Positions 48,986 through 59,169 of a stretch of DNA of 64,000 nucleotides are shown in pieces. Numbering within the stretch: the first letter of the stretch is position 1; every line of letters starts with the position of its first letter. The DNA is from Microstegium vimineum (Eukaryota; Streptophyta; Magnoliopsida; Poales; Poaceae). The stretch spans positions 31,519,925 to 31,583,924 of the forward strand of contig CM039126.1 of assembly GCA_022036555.1 (NCBI GenBank), in the 5' to 3' direction. The position numbers and the translations under genes are program-made. The notes under the pieces were generated by a model. It was not told the origin of the DNA, made no database searches, and was given only the letters and a program-made list of their open reading frames with translations.

Positions 48986-49441
48986 ACTCGAGCCCGGGGT
49001 TTTATTTTCACAAGCGTTTGATAATGGAAACCATCTGTAAAATGTTAGGGCCACCGCCACCGTAGAGCTTTTTTCTACTAGTGGCTTCAACCTTCTCGCC
49101 AATCCTTTGAAAACGGAAACGATTCCATTAAGAGGCACGAATACCATTGATCGCCCAATCAATTTTTCATTACTATGACCTAACTTTTTTATTGCCTCTG
49201 CAAAACACACGTTAGTCATAGTAATCTTGCATTGTCATTAATCACCGAAACACTAGGGACCCAGATGCTTTCAATGAGAGGAAGAGTAAAATGGTCATGT
49301 GTGTGGATTATGAGTTGGGACAAACCTATTTTCTATTTGGTTGAAGAGGGATAGGACTGACATATTTTATACGTGAGAACCGACTGTCAAATGAGGCAAT
49401 GCTATGCTTCGTAGGATGAATTTATCCTCTGTTTTTTAAGA

Positions 49442-50884
49442 CACTACTACAGAATAGCAAAACAGTGCTGGTTCAAAACCCCTCATCACTGTAAGATTTT
49501 GAACCGGCACAACCACTTCGGCAGTGATGAGGGGTCACATCACTGATGTCCAGAAGAAATCGCCTTTTTTAAAATCGAAAAAAAATATTCAAATTCTGGG
49601 AGAGGCCACCAGGAGAAGTCGCAAGTCGCGCATTTTTCGCGTAAAATTCGCGAACTGCTACGCTTCGTAGGATGAATTTATCCTCTGTTTTTTAAGACAC
49701 TACTACAGAATAGCAAAACAGTGTTGGGGGATTTTGAACCGGCACAACCACTTCGGTAGTGATGAGGGGTCACATCACTGATGTCCAGAAGAAATCGCCT
49801 TTTTAAAATCGAAAAAAAATATTCAAATTCTGGGAGAGGCCACCAGGAGAAGTCGCAAGTCACGCATTTTTTCACGTAAAATTCGCGAACGTGCTCCGTC
49901 GGGGATTTGAACCTCAGACCTTAGCCTCACGCAGTATCTCCTCTACCACTCCACCCATGACTCACTTGTGTCTAAATTTAGTAGTACTTCCTCATATTTT
50001 ATACTAAACCGAGTGTAAATTGATTGTTTGAGCCACTAAACGATTTCGAATGAAAAAGTTGTAAACTACAAAGTTTCATAACTTTTCGAGATCTACAACT
50101 TTCATGTAGCAAGTTTTTTGATCCGAGGTCATTTACAAAAATTTGAATTTCAAATTTGACACATTCAAACCTATTTTTCGATGACAAGATGAATTCAAAT
50201 GAAAAAGTTGTGAACTATAAAGTTTCATAACTTTTCGAGATCTACATCTTTCATGTACAAAGTTTTTCCATCGGAGGTAGTTTACAAAAATAAAAAAAAT
50301 TAACGGTACAAGTATATCACTGTCGGTTCCAGCCACGAACCGGCAGTGAAACTCCTCATCACTGCCGGTTCGTGGCTGGAACCGGCAGTGAAAGTGGCCA
50401 TGGTATCACTGCCGGTTCCAGCCACGAATCGGCGCTGAAGACACTGATATACCTGTAGAGTTGACTTTTTTTATTTTTATAAACGACCTCGGATGGAAAT
50501 ACTTTCTACATGAAAGATGTAGATCTCAAAAAGTTATAAAACTTTGTAGTTCATAACTTTTTCATTTGAAATCGTTTAGTGACCGAAAAATACGTTCGAA
50601 TGTGTCAAATTTGAAATTTAAATTTTTATAAACGATCTCGGATGAAAAAACTTGTTACATGAAAGTTGTAGATCTCGAAAAGTTATGAAACTTTGTAGTT
50701 CACAACCTTTTCATTTGAATTCATTTAGTGGCTCAAACAATCAATTTACTTCACTGGTTTTTCAAATTACGAACCACCTTCACTGCCGGTTCGTGGCTGG
50801 AACCGGCAGTGAAGATTCATCACTGCCGGTTTTGCCAGACCCGGCAGTGATGGGCCGGCACTGATTTGCAAATCTGTAGTGGTG
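49442..50884. mobile_element. CACTA-2, non-autonomous foldback-like CACTA element
   Basis: Left end CACTACTACAGAATAGC; the right end inverted reads CACCACTACAGATTTGC. The 3-bp TSD AGA is perfect (49439..49441 and 50885..50887). It has subterminal CACTGCCGGTT/AACCGGCAGTG units and no coding region. A tandem duplication of about 256 bp covers its left end and the host flank (49401..49656 and 49658..49895). The centre is a large inverted repeat. Confidence 0.88.
50017..50747. repeat. large inverted repeat inside CACTA-2
   Basis: Left arm about 50017..50325 and right arm about 50445..50747 are inverted copies. For example, AAATTGATTGTTTGAGCC at 50017 pairs with GGCTCAAACAATCAATTT at 50729. Each arm itself contains two copies of a TTTCATAACTTTTCGAGATC unit or its inverse. 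A transcript across it would fold into a hairpin with about 300-bp arms. Confidence 0.85.
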
Positions 50885-51065
50885 AGATAAAATTATCGTC
50901 GGAATAGGAGAATATTCTCATTGAAATGTCTTGACTCTAGCTTACTCTAATTAAGCTAAACATCACTAGAACTGGGTTCATATGGTGTCCCATCCTACTA
51001 CTCGATCTCTCTAACCAAACACTACATGAGTCTATGCGTGCATGTGGTTAACAACACGAAAACAT

Positions 51066-51275
51066 GTGCCTGTTTGGTATGGAATCGATAGCTGTGGCTC
51101 CCACAACAATTTTTACTGTTTATGGGAGCAGATTTGCTCCCTCTCCTCTTGCTCTCTCTTGCTAACACACAATGAGCTCTACTCCGTAAACAGTGTTTTG
51201 CACCGTGTTGCTACAGTTAAAATCGCAGTAAATCCCAGTGGGAGTCGGATCCCCTGAATCCATACCAAATGGCCC
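51066..51275. mobile_element. small MITE with TTTGGTATGGA inverted ends
   Basis: Left GTGCCTGTTTGGTATGGAAT; the right end inverted reads GGGCCATTTGGTATGGATTC. About 210 bp, no coding region, hAT-like ends. No clear TSD. It lies about 260 bp downstream of the 51535..52065 gene. Confidence 0.6.
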
Positions 51276-51534
51276 GTAGATGTTGCTTGTTGGCTCTTGT
51301 TGTTGGTGGCGCTGTCCGGTTGTGGTGACGACTGTGTAGCCAAACCCAAATTATGTAGCATACTCCATCTTAAGTAGAAATTTCTCACATGAACTTATCT
51401 TAATTTGTTGCCAATTTATAGACTATATATACGGTATGCTCGCCAGTAAGACTGGATACAAATAAGCGCTTTACTTTGTAGATGCTGAATGTAACACACT
51501 CTATCTATATAATAATTAGGGAATTGTGTTGCAG

Positions 51535-52065
51535 CTACAAGACGACCTCGAATTGCACCATGGACGACGCCGTCTTGCTGCCGATGAAGCGCTCCGATTG
51601 CGTCTTCCGCAGCTTGCTGTGGGCGAGCTCAACCGGGGACTCGGCCATCTCAGGGCTGCTGGAGCTCTGCTCCTCCGGGATGGACGTGAGGGCGCCGGAC
51701 CACGGCGACCCCGTTCCGTCGTCTCCCGTCCGGTAGCGCGCGACCCGCGCCCCGGTGTCTGGGAACAGCCGCAGCCGCAGCACCTTGGAGAAGAGCCTCC
51801 GGAGCAGCGCGGGCAGGCGCCTCCTCCTGCGTCGCCTTGCCTGCTGCTTGTGCTGTGCGTCAGCGGTGGTCGGAGGCGACGTTGTGGCGACGCTGGCGGT
51901 GAGGTGCGGCATGGAGAGCGAGCGGCTGCTGGCGAGCACAGCGGCATCGAGCTGGCGCTTGAAGGCGGTGAGCTCGTAGGAGTCGTAGAGCACGCTGCCG
52001 CAGTCCCACACGAGGAGCGGGCCGCCGCTACTGTCGTCCGTCGCCTCGTGATCGGCCGTCGCCAT
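51535..52065 (-). CDS. plant protein of unknown function with WDCGSVLYDSYEL motif (176 aa)
   Basis: Single exon from ATG at 52065..52063 to TAG at 51537..51535, very GC-rich at third positions as expected of a grass gene. The N-terminal 40 residues contain PLLVWDCGSVLYDSYELTAF, a pattern I recall from a family of uncharacterised plant proteins (WDCGS-LYDS-EL). The middle is strongly basic (about residues 75-100, with a run of seven Arg), possibly a nuclear or nucleic-acid-binding signal. The C-terminal third is Ser/Pro-rich and ends MVQFEVVL. No signal peptide or membrane span. A TATA box lies about 220 bp upstream, and a Ser/Lys/Arg-rich tail suggests phosphorylation sites, but function is unknown. 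Confidence 0.82.
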   Translation of the reverse strand: MATADHEATDDSSGGPLLVWDCGSVLYDSYELTAFKRQLDAAVLASSRSLSMPHLTASVATTSPPTTADAQHKQQARRRRRRRLPALLRRLFSKVLRLRLFPDTGARVARYRTGDDGTGSPWSGALTSIPEEQSSSSPEMAESPVELAHSKLRKTQSERFIGSKTASSMVQFEVVL

Positions 52066-52283
52066 CTTTATAGCTTTCCCTAGCTAGCTTTTTGCCTCGA
52101 TCGAAGGAGCAAGAAAAATATGATGAGAGGAGATCGACAGAGGAGGAAGGGGATAGGAACGAAGACGTAACTAGCTAGGCGTAGTGACGGGGGCAGCGAA
52201 AGACCAAAAGTGGAAGAGCTTTTACAGGTGGGTGCAGGTGACAAACATGGGGAGGGTGGTGGAGCTTGTGATCGATCGACGGG

Positions 52284-52292
52284 GATATATGC
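52284..52292 (-). promoter_or_regulatory. TATA box of the 51535..52065 gene
   Basis: On the minus strand GCATATATCC followed by a roughly 190-bp CT-rich leader with no ATG in frame close to the start. It is the best core promoter candidate. Confidence 0.5.
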
Positions 52293-52926
52293 AGGATCAA
52301 AGCCAGCGGTGGTCACGGCTCACACGCTTTTCCGTTCCGATTTGATTGTGAGCAAAGATGGCTCACGAAAATCTGATTGTGAGCAGGAGATGCACTATGA
52401 TTTATGAGCACAGAGCACAACATATAATACTTTGACTAGAACACTTAGCAAACCGATTCCAAATTTAACGTATTATATATGCCCGTACAAATTTAGTTAG
52501 CTATATGACATGATGAGGATAGAGATAGAACTATCTCAAGAAAATACTTTTAATTTTACGTCGTGAAACATGTACATTATGACATGATGTAAACATGATG
52601 ACATGATGTACTGCTCTACTGCATCCATTTCAAATAATCTTTTTTATTGCTAATTCCTCGGTATAAATCCACACACTCGTATATGCAACTACACTTATAA
52701 AAGACTGAGTTAGTAAATCTCGATATAGACAAAATCACTATAAACACATCGTTATTTATTGATATACATGTCGCACATTACCACTTAAAAGAATACGCCT
52801 ATAAATCCTAAAATAAGCACGACGTGCATTAGCACTTAAAAGAATACGCCAATAAATTCTAAAATAATTCTAACAAAATATGAGCACTCACGTTAGTCAA
52901 AAATTTAAATCCAATTGCACAAGTTC
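52293..52926. other. AT-rich intergenic DNA with a short tandem repeat
   Basis: Upstream region of the gene. Two diverged copies of a 51-bp unit (CACTTAAAAGAATACGCC at 52782 and 52833) are present. No gene seen. Confidence 0.55.
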
Positions 52927-53069
52927 CACTACAAGAAACCTAATTGATGATGTTATACATAATATATCATCCGTCTATTGTTATCTCTCATTGCTTGGTC
53001 TCTCGGTCAATCATCACTTACTCTCACCCTTAATGTGAGTTTGAAGCTATAAAACCTTCTTAGGGCAAC
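52927..53069. mobile_element. possible CACTA-type end, interrupted by CACTA-3
   Basis: Starts CACTACAAGAAACC, the form of CACTA termini, in the same orientation as the end at 63299. Its partner end is not found in the window, and CACTA-3 begins 143 bp later. Weak support. Confidence 0.3.
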
Positions 53070-53275
53070 CATTACTACAGAACAGGCAATCTGTGCCTGT
53101 TTAAAACCCCCCTTCAGTGGCGGTTTTTGAACCGGCACAACCACTTCGGCAGTGATGAGCTCATGCCATCACTGTCGGTTATGCTCAAGCATCACTGCCG
53201 GTTCGTGTTACCAACCGGCAGTGATGCTTGAGCCATCACTGTCGGTTTTAATTGAACCGGTAATGATATTATTTT
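53070..53275. repeat. CACTA-3 left subterminal repeats
   Basis: Several CACTGCCGGTT/AACCGGCAGTG-type units, often as inverted pairs, within 200 bp of the left terminus. Confidence 0.85.
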
Positions 53276-53505
53276 TTAAAATTATATTTTATTAATTGTT
53301 TTATTTTTATTTGGGGTTTAGGGTTTAGGGTTTATGGTAGAGGTGGTGGGGTGGGAGGTCGTGGAGGTGTTTGCTATCGAACCATTTGATATCGATGTGA
53401 ATTGAAGGTGGTTGTGGACCAACGACAATACAAACCCATCACACATTTATAATTATTATTATAAAACATTGAACCAAAACTTAAAGTATCGAATTAAATG
53501 TCGCA

Positions 53506-56500
53506 TTACAATAGCCTTTCGAGGCGGTCTTTTCCGTAGTTCTTCTTGAAGGTCTTACTCTTCATAATGGCTAGAGATCCTTGCCTATACACTATCTCGT
53601 CTAGAATAAGAGCCGCTATCTCCTCTTGAAATCCTTTTATCTCAAAATCTAGCAACCTGTTGTGCTTCTGTTCTTTGCGCTGTAAATTGATACAAGATGA
53701 TATTGAGATGCACATACGTAAGACAAAACAATAGAATTAAAATGAGACACATACGTACCATAGAATCTCCGATTCCTAGTTTTGCACCAAAGTAGCAAAG
53801 CGTTGCCCACATCACATAGAACCCACATTTGTTGTTCCCTATTGGTTGATCTAGGGTCCTGACCCCCTCCATATACTGCACTTTGAATGGGGCTCTCCAT
53901 TTCTTTTGCATCCTAGGCTCCATATTTTTCCAATCAGGTAACGCCTTCATTCTATGTGACAATGTAAATGAAGTGTGAAGGCTAAGGACATTAATTACAA
54001 TATCATATGTGATTGAAAAGTGTTGTGATATTGAGTTCACTTACTTATTTAGCACTGTGACTAGGGGGTTGATAAGATTAAGTGGCTTCTTCTTTGAGTC
54101 CCACACCTCGATAGTTGAATCTTTAAGACTTATATCTACGAAGACGTAATGGTTGCTGCAATCACAAAGTCCATGTTATTGAATGACATATCAAGAAAAA
54201 AATACTTAAGTAAGGGTCGAGAACACATACTCGTAGTTGTAGGTTAGCAGTGCGTTTGATTTCTGGACTGAGAACATTCTTTCAAACTCAATCTTCAAAC
54301 TTTTTGATACATAGGGATCTGTGAGACCGGCTTTGCATGTTGTCTCATTTACCAAGATAGGGTCCAGGAAGTCAAAATGGCTCTTTCGCTATTTAATGCA
54401 TAATTTTGCCATACACCTGCAAAATAAACATGGATATATTCAAATGCAGATCACGTAGTTTATTATAACGTTGTTAGGGTATGGTACTTACAGAGTCTAT
54501 AACATCATAATCTGCGCTTCCAGCGAGCGTCGTTGAAAGAGTCGAAAGAGGTCTTCATAATAAATAGTATGCACAACTTCTTCAGGATGATTAAAAATCA
54601 GACCGTAAGGGATGCATACTTCAAAGGTTGCATTCTTGTCTTTGCTACTGTTACTATCTATGATATAATAAGCATGCAACTATCGCATGTTTGTCGGCAA
54701 ATTTCTATACTCTTCTTGGCTGGCGACCATAGGCTTGCCTAGTTCAAACTTGTATACAACCGTGGCGTTTTGAAATTCGGTTTTTCCGTAATAGAGATTT
54801 TCGGCCTCCTCCATGCTTATTCAATTCCCTGGACAAGTTCTGTATCTTTAGCAAATCGGCGGTGTGTATTTCTCTACCTCTTTCTTGATTACCCTTATTT
54901 TTGCTTTGACTTTCAAATTGGCTCTATGATAAGTACTCGGGTATATAAGCCAATCATTCAAACAAGGAAAGTTTGGCTGCCTTTTCTGCAATCTGAGCTC
55001 ATAGAATCTTGTCCTTAGTCGGCGACGGCTTCCGCCTTTTACTAGTCGTCTTGGGATCTTTATCAACCGAAGCTGATGACCTATTCTGATACGAAGTCGG
55101 ACCTGATCTAGCGCTAGGCCGTCGATATTCCAGTCCTGAGGACTTTGAAGCTGGTGGGGGAGGAGGAGGAGGAGGAGGAGAAGGAGTCTTCTCCTTTGGC
55201 GGTGGAGAAGGATTCTTCTCCTTTGACGGTGGAGGAGGTGTTGGTGGATCTTGACGAGGAGATAAACCTCTTGGCGGAGGCGACTGAGATGATTCACTGT
55301 CATCATCATCATCCGAAGATGGCTGGTCATCTAGCTTGATGAAGCGTTTGCACCAGGCGACATGAGTGCCCAAGTTGTGAACTAGACGCGGCCTATCTTC
55401 GTCCACTGGGAAATCAATATGTATCTTATTGTACTTCTTGTCCAATATCTTATCAATGTTGACCCTGGCATACCCGAGTGGCACTGGCTTGCTATGAATG
55501 ATGTTCTCTCCTCTAGGAAATGTTTGTCCGACCGCCACCTTGTCTTTGGTCCACTGCTGGCGGATGTACAACCTGACATTCACAGGTTCTTTGATGTCGT
55601 CCACCGGATGAGGAGCATTGACCTCTTCGTCGTCAGGCATAGGGGTTGAGCCACAGCTACTGTGTCCCTTGCCGGGCACTAGGCTATTCAAAGTCGGGAT
55701 TGCACGCGGCCCTTGATTCGAACACATGGTTTGCATAACGCTCGCCACTTGAGCAGCTGTCCGTGCTTCCATGCTCTGTTCTAGCTCCTCTCGCATCCTT
55801 TGGAACTCATCTTCTCTTTGCGTTCTAGCCCTTGCCCGGCTCCTATAGGAATCGGATTCACCTTCAAATGCTTTCTCCCAAGGAATTACCCCGGCTCCTC
55901 TAGTGCGACCGAGGTGCTCCTTGTTTCCAAGTGCTTGTGTGAGCACGTCATTTTCTCTATCAGACTTGCGGGCCCCTCTATTCACTTCCTCAGTGATCGT
56001 GGAAATCTTCTGTAGGAGATCGATGACGGATTCAACTCTAGCGGAAAGGCTCCTGTCAGCATTGTATTGTGCCCCCCTTGCGAGTAGGTAGTTCACTGAT
56101 CTGGGCTGCCAATCGCTTGTCTGAGGCGTAACGCCGCTCCGCTCTAGTTCATCGACTCGGGAGTCCCATTCCGGAATCTTCCTTACATACCCACGTGATC
56201 CTAGGCGGTGAGGATTATTTGCCCTAAGCGAGTTTGCTTTATTTCTTTCGCTTGCTGCCTTTGCCTCTTCGGATTGCTTGTAAGCCTTGAACTCCTCCTA
56301 GAAGTCCCTCTGCTGCTGAATTCACCTCCCGCAAAATTCGGTTCTTTTTCTTCCTTGATAAGCTTGTGCAACTTTCCCTTGAAATTCTTGAAGGAGTGAC
56401 TCATGATTTCCTTGGCCTTCTTCTTGATTGTCGCCTCATCACAATCATTAGGGAAAGTGAAATACCCTTTGAGCTTGTTCCAAACTAGTTCCTTCTCACT

Positions 56501-56752
56501 TTCTGGAACCCTCCATGGGTCTTGCTCACTGCCATTCCACTTCTTGTATTTGATCGGGATGAAGTCCCTTACAAGTGCCCCAATGGTACTCTTGTATGGG
56601 CCCAATGCTTTAATAGGCTCCACCGGCTCCCCTACTTGGTCGAACTGAGAGATGTGCCAGCGTCTACTTGTCTGAGGGAGCTTTGTTGCACCACGCTTGG
56701 TCCTGCTGGTACCCTCACCAGTACTTGGACCTTCCGGCGGAACCTGCTTCAA
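53506..56752 (-). pseudogene. CACTA-3 second gene: transposase-24-like, DUF8039-like and Ulp1-like protease regions
   Basis: Minus strand, in order. 56752..56201 has PWRVPESEKELVWNKLKGYF and ATIKKKAKEIMSHSFKNFK, typical of Transposase_24/Ptta-type proteins. After a frameshift near 56250 comes 56096..54999. This has a coiled coil, then a DUF8039-like block (VRLYIRQQW, VPLGYARVNIDKIL, AWCKRFIKL), then an acidic and Pro-rich tail ending in a basic KRRKPSPTK. Farther down, exons between 54680 and 53506 give an Ulp1-like catalytic set: NHYVFVDI (His, about 54170), EVWDSKKK (Asp, about 54105) and KCGFYVMWA (Cys, about 53830). This is the accessory gene of CACTA elements. I assign domains from motif memory. 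The frameshift and stops suggest it is inactive. Confidence 0.75.
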
Positions 56753-57139
56753 AATTTATAAATAAGTCCCCATCAAACCTTTCTGGCTAGCTCTACCGTG
56801 TTTTTAGGTATGACCTAAGTTATTACCTCGTCTCCTTGTTCTAGGTTCAGCATATGGCTAGGGCTCCATGGTCTTTGATCCCCTTGTTGGTTGTCATAGG
56901 CTCCTTGGTCACGTTCAGCACTGCCACCACTAGTTGGATCCTGTGGTGAATCGGCGCTTAATTGTCATGTTTCTGGACATGAATTTCGATTATTGGTATT
57001 AGCTCATAGGTAGATAGACTCAGACATTTCATTATTTAGACTCATGTCATAAGTCATGCTATACACAAATTGTGCTAAAAGTATATACAAGGATATTGGT
57101 ATTAGCTCATAGGTACAAGTCATGCTACAACATCTCCCT
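56753..57139. other. noncoding spacer upstream of CACTA-3 second gene
   Basis: Could hold a 5' exon; a short frame at about 56820-56950 (minus strand) is possible but unsupported. Confidence 0.4.
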
Positions 57140-57660
57140 CTCTCTCTCATAATTAAGGATGAATCAATCTATCTCTTTCTCATAACATCTCTCTATACAC
57201 AACATCTCTCTATCTCTCTATTTCAAATAAAGAGATGACATATATATATATATATATCAATATGAATATGAATCATGCTATCAACATCTCTCTATCTTTC
57301 TCATAGCATATTGATCTAAGCTATCTCTATCTCTCTATATCTCTCTCTATCTATCTATTTCTATGGGTAAGTCATGCATCTCCACAAAATGTGCCTCCAC
57401 AAAATATAAACAAGTATATAGATTTGTCATGAAATTTGTCATCTATCTATAAGTACTATAGATCTCTCTATCTCTCTAATCTCTATCTCTCTATCTCTCT
57501 AATCTTTGTCTCTATCTCTCTAATCTCCATCTCTCTCTATCTCTCTATCTCTCTAATCTATCTCTATCTCTCTCTATCTCTCCCTCCTCCTCTCCTCCTC
57601 TATCTCTCCCTCCTTCCTCTCCCTCCTTCCATTTCTCTCCTTCCTTCATCTCCTCATCTA
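57140..57660. repeat. TCTCTAT microsatellite-rich tract
   Basis: Long imperfect runs of CTCTAT/TCTCTC units, with a TA run at 57240..57258. The plus-strand frame through it is a composition artefact. Confidence 0.9.
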
Positions 57661-58128
57661 TCTCCATGCCAAGCAAGCAAGCAAAAGCAGGGCAGATCCA
57701 TGTACACATTTCGTCGAACACCTTCGGTGCATGGACATGGAGCTCACCGGGTGGAGGTTAGGGCCGGATTTCGCGCTCCTATACGTGCTCCTGCGCTCCT
57801 GTGCTCCGGGCGACGTGTGCTCCTGCTCCTGTGCTCCTGCGGCGTGGATGTGGCCACCGACGATGTCGTGGCGGCCGGCGAGGTCCTGGGCGGCGTCGAG
57901 CAGAGCGGCTACCGGCGTCGAGTAGAGCGGTGTCGAGCAGAGCGGGCGGCGGCAGCGTGCAGTGGCGGCGGCGTGTAGCGGCGGCGACGTGCAGTGGCTG
58001 GTGCTCCTCGTGGCGTCGAGGTCGTCGAGGTCCAGGGGGCGGCAGCGACGTGTAGTGGTGAGCTTGGGCTCGAGCAGAATGCCTAAGTGTGGAATGGGCG
58101 CACGTCTGAAATTTTCGGACGCGTGCCA
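57661..58128. other. GC-rich leader-like region between microsatellite and internal repeats
   Basis: Repeated GTGCTCCTG and TCGAGCAGAGCGG units make a GC-rich patch open in several frames on both strands. There is no domain and frames overlap, so I do not call a gene. On the minus strand it lies directly downstream of the internal TATA box and could be transcribed leader. Confidence 0.5.
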
Positions 58129-58132
58129 ATTC

Positions 58133-58140
58133 TTTAAATA
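58133..58140 (-). promoter_or_regulatory. internal TATA-like box in CACTA-3
   Basis: On the minus strand CTATTTAAAG directly follows the internal subterminal-type repeat cluster, the same arrangement as at the 5' end (TATA-like box at 62910). It could drive the second gene. Confidence 0.45.
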
Positions 58141-58144
58141 GGGT

Positions 58145-58350
58145 GGCTCATCAGTGTCGGTTCTTATTACAAACCGGCAATGATGTCCCCTATCACTGCC
58201 GGTTTGTAATACGAACCGGCACTGATGACTCGTCATCAGTGCCGGTTGTTTTGAACAAGCAGTGATGACTCCGCATTACTGCCGGTTGGTTATTAGAACC
58301 GGCAGTGATAGAGGCACATCACTGCCGATTCCTTAGTAACTGGCAGTGAT
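58145..58350. repeat. internal cluster of CACTA subterminal-type repeats
   Basis: At least eight CACTGCCGGTT/AACCGGCAGTG-type units in 200 bp, as dense as at either terminus, but in the middle of the element. No terminal CACTAC motif is attached. Confidence 0.85.
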
Positions 58351-58494
58351 ATGTGATTTTTTAAAAATTTGCCCTATGCTTTAGAATTCAAATTACTCCT
58401 GATTTTTTAATATAACTTGAAAAATTCCAAACATAGAAGTTGCATAATTTTTCATTCTCTAAAACTTTTTCTGAAGGAGCATATTCAAATTATT

Positions 58495-58850
58495 TATAGT
58501 TTTTGAATTCCCTTTTGAATTTGAATAAGGGTTTAAAATTCAATTACCCCCTTTCTAATTACTCCAAAAATTTGAATAGAAGTTGAAAATCTTCCAAAAT
58601 AGCTTTTGCTAGTTTTGAGGAGGTCCACATTATTTCTTATACACTCAAGGTCTAATTCTTTATAGTTTTTGAATTCCCTTATGAATTTGAATAAGGGTTT
58701 AAAATTCAATTACCCCCTTTCTAATTACTCCAAAAATTTGAATAGAAGTTGAAAATCTTCCAAAATAGCTTTTGCTAGTTTTGAGGAGGTCTACATTATT
58801 GCTTATACACTCAAGGTCTAATTCTTTATAGTTTTTGAATTCCCTTTTGA
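58495..58850. repeat. 166-bp tandem repeat, two copies plus a partial third
   Basis: TATAGTTTTTGAATTCCC recurs at 58495, 58661 and 58827, with the intervening sequence almost identical. Confidence 0.88.
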
Positions 58851-59169
58851 CATGGCATACATCAATCAATAACGTGGTACAACTCAACAATCTCTACAAA
58901 TCCATATGACCTCAAATTACTAAAACAACATTTCATTAAGTATTACATAGATTATGATACTCTAACTATTCACGGTGCAGGAACGATGATGGCCTCATCG
59001 TGATCACTCCAGAGGTAAGCAAGTTCGTCACCCTCTTCAAGGACATGTAGGGTAATGTCCGCCCCAAAAGGAGCCATTTCTTCATAACCTGTGTTCGTCT
59101 GTCACTCCGTCAACACCGACAATCTTCCTTTTGCCTTGCAATACTACATGTCGTCTTCCATTTGTATTG

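Larger units (their letters stand above)
29319..49083 (-). mobile_element. CACTA-1 (En/Spm) element with nested copia insertion
   Basis: Left end CACTAGTACAAACAAGC at 29319; the right end at 49083 inverted reads CACTAGTAGAAAAAAGC. The 3-bp TSD GCT is perfect at 29316..29318 and 49084..49086. Both ends carry subterminal ACAGGCGGTT repeats. Excluding the 15.2-kb copia element, CACTA-1 is about 4.5 kb. It encodes, on the minus strand, the N-terminal half of TNP2 followed by an Ulp1-like protease part. The missing middle implies an internal deletion. Confidence 0.93.
27806..49273 (-). mobile_element. SIRE-type copia solo LTR, split by CACTA-1
   Basis: Two pieces, 27806..29318 and 49087..49273, together about 1.7 kb. 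The TSD ATGAG is perfect at 27801..27805 and 49274..49278. It starts TGAAAGGATCAAGATG and ends CAGATGCTTTCA, the same end signatures as the copia LTRs at 29921 and 42816, so it is the same type but a different family. The left piece has repeated TCCGGAC/GTCCGGA motifs (28610-29060). No interior is present, so it is a solo LTR from unequal recombination. Confidence 0.85.
27784..51024. mobile_element. outer MITE (hAT-like ends), split by later insertions
   Basis: Left end TGGTGTCTGGTTGAGAGAT at 27784. The right end at 51024 inverted reads TAGTGTTTGGTTAGAGAGAT. Removing the copia solo LTR (27806..49273 plus one TSD) and CACTA-2 (49442..50884 plus one TSD) leaves about 0.3 kb, a normal MITE size. 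The target duplication is not clear (CATG is shared next to both ends), so the superfamily is uncertain. Confidence 0.5.

Noticed and set aside
49484..50870. CACTGCCGGTT palindromes considered as a CRISPR-like or satellite array
   Set aside because: Spacing is irregular, units are inverted pairs, and they sit at CACTA termini with TSDs; they are subterminal repeats.
51516..52083. Plus-strand 185-aa and minus-strand 143-aa frames over the 51535..52065 gene
   Set aside because: Shadows of the GC-rich gene; no plausible promoter or motif, while the chosen frame has a family-like motif.
57436..58236. Frames of 180 and 192 aa over the microsatellite and GC-rich patch in CACTA-3
   Set aside because: Low-complexity translation (Ser/Leu runs, Arg-rich), overlapping on both strands, no domain.
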